DNA of 64,000 bases from Cellulomonas sp. HZM (GTDB lineage Bacteria; Actinomycetota; Actinomycetes; Actinomycetales; Cellulomonadaceae). Below, piece after piece: positions 1 through 10,918 of the stretch; within the stretch, counting starts at the first letter, position 1, and each line of letters begins with the position of its first letter. Position numbers and translations under genes: made by a program. The stretch lies in NCBI RefSeq assembly GCF_000708885.1, contig NZ_JEOE01000007.1, positions 1-64,000 on the forward strand. The letters are read 5' to 3'. The notes beneath the pieces were generated by a model. The model saw only the letters and a list, made by a program, of their open reading frames with translations. It did not search any database and had not been told where the DNA came from.

Positions 1-300
1 CCCTACGGTCGCCTGTTCGGCGTGGACCGCACGGACGACTGGCTCGTGCTCAAGCTCCACATTCTGCCCGCTCCGGTCCGCCGACCACCGCGAGCCGCGG
101 GTCGTGCGCGACATGTGCACCGATACCGCGCATCCCCCGCAGGTCGCGGCGGACGTGCGCGGCGGGTCAGACCCGCTCGACCATCGGCAGGGAACGCAGC
201 TGGCGCTCGAGGTGGAACTGGCTGTACGCCGCGACGAGCCCGTTGCCCTCGGCACGGTGGCGCTCGGCGCTCGCGTCGGCCGCGGACCAGTCCCCCGTGA
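1..300 (+). other. Possible 3' end of a + strand gene entering from the left
   Basis: Frame 1 is open from the first base to a stop at 298-300. The first ~26 codons (PYGRLFGVDRTDDWL...) have the G/C-rich third positions typical of genes here, and the bias fades after about base 80. A real gene may therefore enter from the left and end or shift frame near there; the rest of the frame lies antisense to recO. I do not recognise the product. No uppS-like start, often found downstream of recO in actinobacteria, is visible in the 166 bases past recO. Confidence 0.2.
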
Positions 301-898
301 GCAGGGCAGCCAGCAGCGTGAACGTCTCCGGGGCGGGTGCCGCCGCGCCCGGCGGTCGGCAGGCCGCGCACACCGCACCCCCGGACGCGACCGCGAACGC
401 GTGGTGCGGGCCGGGCTCGCCGCAGCGTGCGCAGTCCGTGAAGGACGGAGCCCAGCCGGCGATCGCCAGCGCGCGCAGCAGGTACGAGTCGAGCACCAGA
501 CCAGGCGCGTGCTCGCGCGTCGCGAGGGCCCGCACCGCGCCGACCAGCAGCCAGTACTGCTGCACGGACGGCTCACGCTCGGCCTCGACCAGCCTGTCGG
601 CCGTCTCGAGCATCACGGTCCCCACGGTGTACAGCGCGTAGTCCTCGCACACGCGCCGTCCGTAGGGGCCGAGCGTCTCGGCCTGCGTCACGATGTCGAG
701 GTTGCGACCCGTGGACAGCTGCAGGTCCACGTGCATGAACGGCTCGAGCCTCGAGCCGAAGCGCGACGACGTGCGCCGCACCCCCTTGCCGACCGCGCGC
801 ACCTTGCCGTGCTCGCGTGTCAGGAGGGTCACGATGCGATCGGCCTCCCCCAGCTTGTGGGTGCGCAGCACGATCGCCTCGTCGCGGTAGAGGCTCAC
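167..898 (-). CDS. recO: DNA repair protein RecO
   Basis: A 243-residue RecO, the usual length. RecO works with RecR to load RecA onto SSB-coated single-stranded DNA in gap repair. The N-terminal OB-fold starts [20 protein letters not shown], the typical RecO opening, followed by the basic [17 protein letters not shown] stretch. Near residues 155-180 the pairs CARC and CAAC form the four-Cys zinc site present in many RecO proteins. The GTG start has a GACAAT -10-like hexamer 6 nt upstream, so the mRNA may be leaderless. The gene is transcribed alone, 69 bp downstream of the reductase gene. Confidence 0.95.
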   Translation of the reverse strand: MSLYRDEAIVLRTHKLGEADRIVTLLTREHGKVRAVGKGVRRTSSRFGSRLEPFMHVDLQLSTGRNLDIVTQAETLGPYGRRVCEDYALYTVGTVMLETADRLVEAEREPSVQQYWLLVGAVRALATREHAPGLVLDSYLLRALAIAGWAPSFTDCARCGEPGPHHAFAVASGGAVCAACRPPGAAAPAPETFTLLAALLTGDWSAADASAERHRAEGNGLVAAYSQFHLERQLRSLPMVERV

Positions 899-904
899 GC
901 CGCC

Positions 905-910
905 ATTGTC
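905..910 (-). promoter_or_regulatory. Candidate -10 box for leaderless recO
   Basis: GACAAT on the minus strand, with a 6-nt spacer before the recO GTG. It keeps the A2 and T6 of TANNNT but not the first T, so it is one of the weaker members of the set. Confidence 0.4.
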
Positions 911-967
911 ACCCGGACCACCGACAGACCGCGGCTCATCCGCGCCCCACCGCCGCTCGTCCTCGGC

Positions 968-1630
968 TCAGCGCGGCTTGCGCGTGAAGACGTGGTGCAC
1001 CACTCCCGACGGCGACGCGACCGTCTCGACGTCGAACCGCTCCTCGAGACCTTCGAGCCCGTCCCACAGCCGGACGCCGCGGCCCAGCACGATCGGGACG
1101 ACGACCACGTGGAGGTGGTCGACGAGGTCCGCCTCGAGGAACTCGCGCACGACGGTGGGTCCGCCACCGAGACGCACGTCCCGCCCGCCCGCGAGCTCGA
1201 ACGCGTAGTCCAGCGCGTCGGCCGGGGTCGCCTCGCGGAAGTGGAACGTCGTCTCGCCGAGCGTCAGGTCCGGGTGTGGGTGGTGCGTGAGCACGACCAC
1301 CGGCGTGCGGAACGGCGGCTCGTCGCCCCACCAGCCCTGCCACCCGTCGTCGACCCACGGACCGGTCTGGGGCCCGAACTTCCGGCGGCCCATGATCTCC
1401 GCGCCGACGCCCACGCCCCACGCGGACGCGAACGCATCGTCCACGCCGTGGGTCCCGGCGCCCACCGCCTCGGACTCGTGACCGCTCATGCCCACGAAGG
1501 TGCTCGTCGGGAAGAACCACTGCATGAGGCGACCGCCGGCGTGCCCGAAGGGAGCCTCGAGCGACTGCCCCTCACCGGTCGCGAACCCGTCGAGCGAGAC
1601 AGCCAGGTTGTGCACACGCAGCTTCGGCAT
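968..1630 (-). CDS. Dihydrofolate reductase-fold (RibD C-terminal) protein
   Basis: A 220-residue single-domain protein of the RibD_C/DHFR-like family. Family features visible are the N-terminal strand and SLDGF turn (residues ~11-17), MGRRKFG near residue 80, and the C-terminal block RLGGGPTVVREFLEADLVD followed by VVPIVLGRGVRLW. These proteins are probable NAD(P)H-dependent reductases. The substrate of stand-alone actinobacterial copies is generally unknown, and there is no riboflavin gene nearby to suggest a flavin role. ATG start with a leaderless-type promoter; monocistronic. Confidence 0.85.
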   Translation of the reverse strand: MPKLRVHNLAVSLDGFATGEGQSLEAPFGHAGGRLMQWFFPTSTFVGMSGHESEAVGAGTHGVDDAFASAWGVGVGAEIMGRRKFGPQTGPWVDDGWQGWWGDEPPFRTPVVVLTHHPHPDLTLGETTFHFREATPADALDYAFELAGGRDVRLGGGPTVVREFLEADLVDHLHVVVVPIVLGRGVRLWDGLEGLEERFDVETVASPSGVVHHVFTRKPR

Positions 1631-1636
1631 CCCCTC

Positions 1637-1642
1637 ACCCTA
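1637..1642 (-). promoter_or_regulatory. Candidate -10 box for the reductase gene
   Basis: TAGGGT on the minus strand, 6 nt before the ATG at 1630. The same hexamer and spacing precede the leuA leader peptide at 3739-3744. Confidence 0.6.
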
Positions 1643-1662
1643 GTGCGGGGATACGACGTGCC

Positions 1663-1736
1663 CGCGCCGCCGGCACCTGGCGCGAGGGACCGTCGAGGGG
1701 TGGTGACGGTCGGCGTGCGAGGGTGCCGGCGGCGCG
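1663..1736. repeat. Nested inverted repeat between leuA and the reductase gene
   Basis: A perfect 15-bp inverted repeat (1663-1677 with 1722-1736) encloses a second perfect 7-bp repeat (1688-1694 with 1705-1711). It lies ~105 bp past the leuA stop and just upstream of the reductase promoter. It could be a leuA transcription terminator without a T-tract, or a small palindromic intergenic element. The rest of 1737-1840 shows no gene. Confidence 0.6.
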
Positions 1737-1840
1737 AGTGCGCACGCGGTGTCGTCGGGGTCGCCGAGGACACCCGGCGCGCGCCCGAGGGCGGCCGGGG
1801 ATGGTGCCGTCCTGCGGGAAGGCGGTGGTGGTCCGGCGCG

Positions 1841-5223
<3,383 letters not shown>

Positions 5224-5229
5224 GCGGCG

Positions 5230-5235
5230 ATGCTA
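5230..5235 (-). promoter_or_regulatory. Candidate -10 box for the beta-propeller gene
   Basis: TAGCAT on the minus strand, 6 nt before the ATG at 5223, fitting the leaderless pattern. Confidence 0.55.
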
Positions 5236-5313
5236 GGACGGCCGACCACGGGCGGCACCCGCTGCGGCTCGAGCTCGCCCCCACCGCGCCCTGCGCGTAC
5301 GTGCGCGCCGCGC

Positions 5314-6399
5314 TCAGGCCGTCGCTTGCGGAGCCCTGACCAGGACGAACGTGTAGTCGCCGAAGCTCACCGTCGCTCCGACGCGCAGCCGGATCGGCTG
5401 GTCGACGGGGCACACGACCTGCGCACCGTCGGGGAACGTCACGACGGTCCCGTTCGTCGAGCCCCGGTCCGCGACCCACACCCCTGCCGGCGAGACCGCG
5501 ACCTGCAGGTGGGTCTTCGACACCGAGCGGCCGGGGTCGACGACGCGGACGAGCTGGACGTCGACCGCCGCAGCAGGGTTGCGGCCGACGAGCGCGACCT
5601 GCTCCACGACGACGCGGCGACCGTCGTTGAGCGCGAGCTCGGCTCCGTCGGGACGCGGCGGCGCCGCGGGCACCTGGCTGTCCGGTGGTTCGCCCGCGCG
5701 GCGGGTCGCCTCGACGTCCGGGTCCAGCTCGGGGAACGGCCCGGGGAACGGTTCGGGGAGCGGCTCGGCCCGGAGCACGGGCGCAGCGCCGCCCGGGAGG
5801 TCGTCGGCGTACGGCCGGGACGCGGCCGGGGCGGGCGTCGTGGCTGCCGGGCCGGGCGGCGGCGTGCCCGGTGACCCCGCGGGACGCGGTGGGACGATCG
5901 GCAGGGCCCGCGTGTCGACGTCCGGGCCGTGCGTGCGGGGCGCGAGCGGCGCGAGCACCAACGGCTGGCTCCCCGTCACCGCGGGGGCGTCCGCGTGCGC
6001 CCGACCGGCGGCCCACGGCGGCACGGGAGCAGGCTCGGCGGGCGTCGGCGCGAGCCGTGCCGACGATCCCGCGCGCGACGGCGCACGCAGCCCGTCGACA
6101 CCGGATGCCGGACGCGCCGGGAAGGATGCGCGCTCGTCGGCCGGCACGCGCCGCAGCCCGCACGCCGTCTGGCCGATCGTCGCGCCGCGACGGACACGAA
6201 CGACGACCTGCGCACAGGCGAGCACGACGACGGCGAGGATCCCACTGAGCAGCAGCACGGTGCTGCGGGACAGCGCACCGACGACCGCCGGCGCCGCGAC
6301 GACGAGCAGCGCGCACAGGTCGACGAGGACCGCGGCGAACCGCTGCCCCGACGACGCCGACGTCGACGGATCGGACGCCAGGACCACGCGCCGCGTCAT
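5314..6399 (-). CDS. RDD membrane domain plus C-terminal FHA domain protein
   Basis: 361 residues from the ATG at 6399, which overlaps the preceding stop as ATGA. Residues 1-~110 are an RDD-type membrane domain: RFAAVLVDLCALLVVAAP, a second hydrophobic helix, then TIGQTACGLRRV. A long Pro/Ala-rich linker follows. The C-terminal ~95 residues form an FHA domain with LVGRNP, SVSKTHL and the phosphothreonine-binding STNGT. FHA domains bind phosphothreonine peptides, so this protein is a candidate reader of phosphorylation by the kinase encoded in the same operon. An upstream in-frame start (6516) is possible but would overlap the previous gene by 121 bp. Confidence 0.85.
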   Translation of the reverse strand: MTRRVVLASDPSTSASSGQRFAAVLVDLCALLVVAAPAVVGALSRSTVLLLSGILAVVVLACAQVVVRVRRGATIGQTACGLRRVPADERASFPARPASGVDGLRAPSRAGSSARLAPTPAEPAPVPPWAAGRAHADAPAVTGSQPLVLAPLAPRTHGPDVDTRALPIVPPRPAGSPGTPPPGPAATTPAPAASRPYADDLPGGAAPVLRAEPLPEPFPGPFPELDPDVEATRRAGEPPDSQVPAAPPRPDGAELALNDGRRVVVEQVALVGRNPAAAVDVQLVRVVDPGRSVSKTHLQVAVSPAGVWVADRGSTNGTVVTFPDGAQVVCPVDQPIRLRVGATVSFGDYTFVLVRAPQATA

Positions 6400-8744
6400 C
6401 GTCGGCCTCCCGTCCGCGCGCCGGCGGACGCCCGGCGCGAGCCTCGCCGTCCGGAGCGGCCGGTCCCGCGCCGCAGCGACGCGAGCGACAGCCGCGCACG
6501 CGTGCGCCGCCACCACCCGACGCCGCGGCGCATGTCGCGCACCGCCGAGTCGACGTCGGCCCAGTACGCCGCGGCCTCCTCGTCGCTCGGCACGTCCGCG
6601 GCGAACACCGCGCGGTCGGCACCGCGCGCGAGCGCGACGACGGGCGCCGCGACCCCCGCGTCACCCAGCGCGCGCGCCGACTCCAGGCGCGTCGCGCCAC
6701 CGGGCACCGGGTGCCGCAGGTCCACGGCGGCGTCGAGCATCTCGTCCCAGCCGCCCGCGACCCGTTGCGCGCCGTCGGCCCCACGGCGACGACGGCGACG
6801 ACGCCGTGCCTTGATCGCACCCATGACGATGAACGGCGACGCGAGCAAGAGCAGCGGCACGGCTGCGGTGCCCGCGACGATCGCGACCGTGCGCCAGACC
6901 TGGGAACCCGAGTCCGTCGCTGGCGGTGCCTGCGGCTGCGGCTGCTCGGTGTCGTCGTCGGGCGGCTTGACCGCGTCAGGAGCGGGCGGCGGGGGCTGCA
7001 CGACCTGCGGCTTGGGGTCCGACGGGTTCGGCTTGTCGTCCTTCTGCGGCGTCTGCTCGCGCGGCGGGGTGGGGTCGAACGGCACCCAGCCGTACCCCGC
7101 GAAGTCGATCTCGACCCATGCCTGCACGTCGTCGCCCGTGACCGGCACCGGTGCGCCGTCCTTGGCGGTCGCCTGCGGGACGAAGCCGAGCACGACCCGT
7201 GCGGGCAGACCCATCTCGCGCGCCATGAGCGCCATCGCCGACGCGTACTGCTCGCCGTCACCCACCATGAGGTCGCCGTCGAGGAGCGACACCATGCGGT
7301 TCGCCCCGTGGCCGGACAGCGACGGCGCCTGTCCCGACTCGGTGATGCCGTGGCTGAAGTAGCCGTTCTGCGCGAGCCACTCCGCCAGCGCCTGCGCCAC
7401 CTGCGCGGGCGTACCGGCATCGCGCGCGACGTCGGCGGCCGTCGTGCCGACGACGTCGGGGACGCCGCTGTCCTGCGGCAGCGAGACGTCCTTGGCCGGC
7501 GCGCGCCCGATCTCGCGCACGCTCGGCACACGTGGGACGACGACGTCGAGGTCGTAGCGCAGCCCGCCGTGCAGGCCGCCCGTCACGACCGCGGCGCCGG
7601 TCGCCTCGTCGTAGCGCAGGCCCTCGGCCGACGACGCGTCGTGCAGGTCGATCGACGTGGCCGACCCGACCGTCGGGAGCCACACCCCCGACAGCTTCTG
7701 CACGTCGATGCCCACCTTCGCCGTCGCGCCCGTGTCGTCGGTCGGGATCTGGCCGCCGACCCGGCGGAACTCACCCGACCCCTGTGCCGTGCCGTCGCCT
7801 GCGACGTTCCAGACGACGCCGTCGTAGCGGTCCATCGTGGCGAGGCGGATGCGCGCGCCCGACGGCAGCCCGGTCACCGTGAAGAGCGTCGTGTCCTTCT
7901 CCTGCTTGACGAACTGGCGGAAGGCCGCGAGCGGGCTCGAGTAGGCACGCGGGTCGAACGGCGGCACGATCTCGTCGCGCACGACGAGCCGTTCCTGCCC
8001 ACCGACCACGGCGGGCCCGCCGAGCAGCGCCGCGGCGACCGTCACGGCCGCGACGAGGCCGAGCGCCACGACGCGCCGGGCTCGCAGCGAACCGGCCCGC
8101 CAGGCCGCCCACGGCAGCAGCACGACGAGAAGCACGGTGCCCGTCACCACGGGGCGCACGCTCGGGAAGCGGACGCCGAGCAGCGCCACGACCGCCGCGA
8201 CGAGCACCGGGACCACGGCCGCCGACGCAGCGACCGAGCTGCTGCGTGCCCGCAGCGCGATCCCGATCGCGAGCACCGAGCCCACCAGCGCGAGCAGGAA
8301 CGGTGCGACGAGCAGCCCGCCGCTCGCCCCGATCGGCGGCTGCAGGGTCAGCACCTGCTGCCACGACGTCGCGACACCCGCCGCGAGGGTCCGCAGCGTC
8401 GCCATGGTGGGCACGATGCCCGCCACGGTCGTCGTCGGAGCAGCGAGCGCACCCCCCGCGAGGAAGTAGACGACGACGAGCACCGCGCCGAGCGCCACCG
8501 CCGACCACCGCCGGACCGCGGCGAGCACGGCCGCGCCACCGCCGAGCACGAGGCCTCCGACGACCGCGGGCACCGCGGCGGTGCCGCCGTACACGTCGAG
8601 CAGCGGGTACAGGGCGAGCGCGAGCGCACCCAGCAGGCATGCGGCGCTCACCGCGAGGTCGACGCCGCGCAGACCTGCGGCACGGGTCGGCGCGGCCGCG
8701 GCGCGTGCGCTGCGGACGGCGGGTCGCTCGCTCGTCGTCGTCAT
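6396..8744 (-). CDS. TgpA-like membrane transglutaminase-fold protein, catalytic Cys and His absent
   Basis: 782 residues. About six N-terminal transmembrane helices (residues ~28-235) precede an extracellular region with a transglutaminase-like fold, a Pro-rich segment, a last transmembrane helix (~635-660) and a basic cytoplasmic tail. In active family members the core reads G-x-C-E-Q-[FY]-A, then D-x-H-A-W, then FDPTP. Here the positions read GDGEQYASAM (Cys to Gly, ~residue 496), DVQAWVEI (His to Gln, ~540) and FDPTP (~555). Only the Asp remains, so peptide cross-linking or hydrolysis by the usual mechanism is unlikely and a binding role is more probable. ATGA overlaps on both sides couple it to DUF58 and RDD-FHA. 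Confidence 0.88.
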   Translation of the reverse strand: MTTTSERPAVRSARAAAAPTRAAGLRGVDLAVSAACLLGALALALYPLLDVYGGTAAVPAVVGGLVLGGGAAVLAAVRRWSAVALGAVLVVVYFLAGGALAAPTTTVAGIVPTMATLRTLAAGVATSWQQVLTLQPPIGASGGLLVAPFLLALVGSVLAIGIALRARSSSVAASAAVVPVLVAAVVALLGVRFPSVRPVVTGTVLLVVLLPWAAWRAGSLRARRVVALGLVAAVTVAAALLGGPAVVGGQERLVVRDEIVPPFDPRAYSSPLAAFRQFVKQEKDTTLFTVTGLPSGARIRLATMDRYDGVVWNVAGDGTAQGSGEFRRVGGQIPTDDTGATAKVGIDVQKLSGVWLPTVGSATSIDLHDASSAEGLRYDEATGAAVVTGGLHGGLRYDLDVVVPRVPSVREIGRAPAKDVSLPQDSGVPDVVGTTAADVARDAGTPAQVAQALAEWLAQNGYFSHGITESGQAPSLSGHGANRMVSLLDGDLMVGDGEQYASAMALMAREMGLPARVVLGFVPQATAKDGAPVPVTGDDVQAWVEIDFAGYGWVPFDPTPPREQTPQKDDKPNPSDPKPQVVQPPPPAPDAVKPPDDDTEQPQPQAPPATDSGSQVWRTVAIVAGTAAVPLLLLASPFIVMGAIKARRRRRRRRGADGAQRVAGGWDEMLDAAVDLRHPVPGGATRLESARALGDAGVAAPVVALARGADRAVFAADVPSDEEAAAYWADVDSAVRDMRRGVGWWRRTRARLSLASLRRGTGRSGRRGSRRASAGARTGGRR

Positions 8745-9883
8745 GCCAGGGCCCGTCGCAGCAGCCGGGGCAGGTCGTCGAGGTCGCCGAGGGTCGCGAG
8801 CGTGAGCGCGCCCTGCGTGCGCACGGCCAGCTCACCGCCCGACGTGCACCGCACGACGAGCGTGCGCACGCCGAACGGGACGTAGCGCGCACCGAGCCGC
8901 ACGTCGCCGTCGCTCGGTCCGGAGCCCGTGACCAGCACGGCGACGGTCGCGTCCGGGGTCTCGCGCGTCACGCGCCGGCCCAGCAGGGTGACGCCGGCAC
9001 CCGCGTCGGAGGTCCCCACGCCCGAGCAGTCGTCGAGCAGGCGCGGCGGCGTGTCGACCCGCAGCTTGCCGGGTCCCGCGAGCACCGCGAGACCGCGCTC
9101 CTCGCGTATCACCTGGACGCCGATCGACGCGACGGTCGACACCGCGAGCTCGAACTCGTCCTCGTCGCCGTAGTCGCCGGGGTTGCTCGCGAGCGCGACG
9201 ACCGTCTGCGTGCGCCGGGTGTCCTCGAACTGCTTGACCATGAGCCGGCCGCGACGTGCCGTCGTGCGCCAGTGGATGTAGCGGCGGTCGTCGCCCGCGA
9301 CGTAGTCGCGCAACGCGTGGAACGAGAGGTCCGCGTCGGAGATCTCGCGCGTCGACTGCCCCTCGAGGTCGCGCAGCAGCCCGGAGCTCGCACCCGCGAG
9401 CGACACGGTGCGCGGGTGCACGTACAGGTCCTCGGGCGTCGTCCAGCGCACCGAGCGGCGCACCAGGCCCAGAGGGTCGCCGCGCACGGACCGCACCGGC
9501 CCGACGACGACCACCGCGCGTCGCTGCGTCGGGATCGCGAACAGCTCGTCGAACGACTCCCCGGGCGCCAGCGCCGGCACCGCGAGCTCGGCCACGTTCG
9601 ACCCGACGGGCAGCTCGACCCTCGAGGGCAGCGACCGGCGGCGCGCCCGGTTGGTCACCTCGAGCCGTCCGACCGCACGCTCACCGATGCGCACGCGGTT
9701 CTCCGCCATGTCGAGGTCGACGCCGTAGCGCGCGCGCCCCGCGGTCATCACCAGCGCGACGAGGCACGCCGCGGCGAGCCCCGCGCCCAGCGCAGCCAGC
9801 TCGACCCAGCCCAGCACGCGGCCCGCCACGAGGAGGGCGACCGCGGCGAGCGCGGTCCCCCACCCGAGCGGCGAGACGCGCAC
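8741..9883 (-). CDS. DUF58 domain protein (MoxR partner)
   Basis: 380 residues from a GTG 2 nt after the moxR stop. Two N-terminal transmembrane helices (VSPLGWGTALAAVALLVAG and LAALGAGLAAACLVALVM) are followed by a soluble region with the DUF58 signature around YVAGDDRRYIHWRTTARRG and a vWA-like segment (TQTVVALASNPGDYGDEDEF). DUF58 proteins are regularly encoded beside MoxR ATPases and are thought to be assembled or remodelled by them. An in-frame extension upstream is antisense-like in composition and overlaps moxR, so it was rejected. Confidence 0.9.
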   Translation of the reverse strand: MRVSPLGWGTALAAVALLVAGRVLGWVELAALGAGLAAACLVALVMTAGRARYGVDLDMAENRVRIGERAVGRLEVTNRARRRSLPSRVELPVGSNVAELAVPALAPGESFDELFAIPTQRRAVVVVGPVRSVRGDPLGLVRRSVRWTTPEDLYVHPRTVSLAGASSGLLRDLEGQSTREISDADLSFHALRDYVAGDDRRYIHWRTTARRGRLMVKQFEDTRRTQTVVALASNPGDYGDEDEFELAVSTVASIGVQVIREERGLAVLAGPGKLRVDTPPRLLDDCSGVGTSDAGAGVTLLGRRVTRETPDATVAVLVTGSGPSDGDVRLGARYVPFGVRTLVVRCTSGGELAVRTQGALTLATLGDLDDLPRLLRRALA

Positions 9884-9885
9884 GG

Positions 9886-10842
9886 TCAGACCACCCGCAC
9901 CGTCGGGGGCGCGGTCGCGAGCAGCGCCTGGTTGACGACGTCGGCCTGCGACGAGCCGGCGAACTCGGCCTCGGCGTCGAGCACGACGCGGTGCGCCAGG
10001 ACGGGCAGTGCGAGGTCCTTGACGTCGTCGGGCACGACGAACTCGCGGCCCTGCGACGCGGCCCACACCTTCGCGCACCGCACGAGCGCGAGCCCGCCAC
10101 GCACGCTCGCGCCCAGCGCGGCGCGCGTGTCGTCGCGCGTGGCCTCCGTGAGCCGCGCGACGTAGTCGAGCACCGAGTCCTCGACGTGCACGCTCAGCGC
10201 GAGGTCGGCCATCGTCGCGACCGCCTGCGTCGTGATCCGCGGCGAGAGCGCGGCCGTGCGGTCCTTCGCACCGCCGAGGATCGCGACCGACGACGCGCGG
10301 TCCGGGTAGCCGAGCGAGGTCTTGATGAGGAACCGGTCGAGCTGGGCCTCGGGCAGCCGGTACGTGCCCGCCTGCTCGATCGGGTTCTGCGTCGCGATGA
10401 CCATGAACGGCTTGCCCACGGGGTGCGAGATGCCGTCGACCGTGACGTTGCCCTCCTCCATGACCTCGAGGAGCGCTGCCTGCGTCTTGGGCGACGCGCG
10501 GTTGATCTCGTCGGCCAGCACCACCGACGCGAACACCGGCCCGGGGTGGAACTCGAAGCGCTGCGTGCCCTGGTCGTAGATCGTCACGCCCGTCACGTCG
10601 GACGGCAGCAGGTCCGGCGTGAACTGGATCCGGTGGTGCGTCCCCTGCACCGTCGCGGCGATCGCCTTCGCGAGCGACGTCTTGCCCGTCCCGGGTGCGT
10701 CCTCGAGCAGGAGGTGCCCGTCGGCGACCATCGCGGTGAGCGCGAGCCTGATCGTCTGCTCCTTGCCCAGCAGGGCGAGGCCCACGTTGGACACGAGGGC
10801 ATCGAACGTCTCGGCGAACCAGGCGCTCTGCTCGGGCGTCAT
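9886..10842 (-). CDS. MoxR-family AAA+ ATPase
   Basis: 318 residues from the ATG at 10842, preceded by a GAGGAG Shine-Dalgarno. Walker A is EDAPGTGKTSLAKA, Walker B is VVLADEINRASPKTQAALLE, sensor 1 lies in MVIATQNPIEQAGTYRLPEAQ, and the C-terminal lid follows. MoxR ATPases act as chaperones for metal insertion or envelope complex assembly. Direct coupling to DUF58 and the transglutaminase-fold gene is the standard MoxR arrangement, and the kinase, phosphatase and FHA genes upstream suggest phospho-control. A 76-bp gap separates it from the giant gene. Confidence 0.95.
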   Translation of the reverse strand: MTPEQSAWFAETFDALVSNVGLALLGKEQTIRLALTAMVADGHLLLEDAPGTGKTSLAKAIAATVQGTHHRIQFTPDLLPSDVTGVTIYDQGTQRFEFHPGPVFASVVLADEINRASPKTQAALLEVMEEGNVTVDGISHPVGKPFMVIATQNPIEQAGTYRLPEAQLDRFLIKTSLGYPDRASSVAILGGAKDRTAALSPRITTQAVATMADLALSVHVEDSVLDYVARLTEATRDDTRAALGASVRGGLALVRCAKVWAASQGREFVVPDDVKDLALPVLAHRVVLDAEAEFAGSSQADVVNQALLATAPPTVRVV

Positions 10843-10918
10843 GGGCGGGTCTCTCCTCGGGAGGCTGGGCAAGCGTGTCGGTCGGTGGGGCCAGGGCGAG
10901 TGTGCCGCACCAAGGGGG

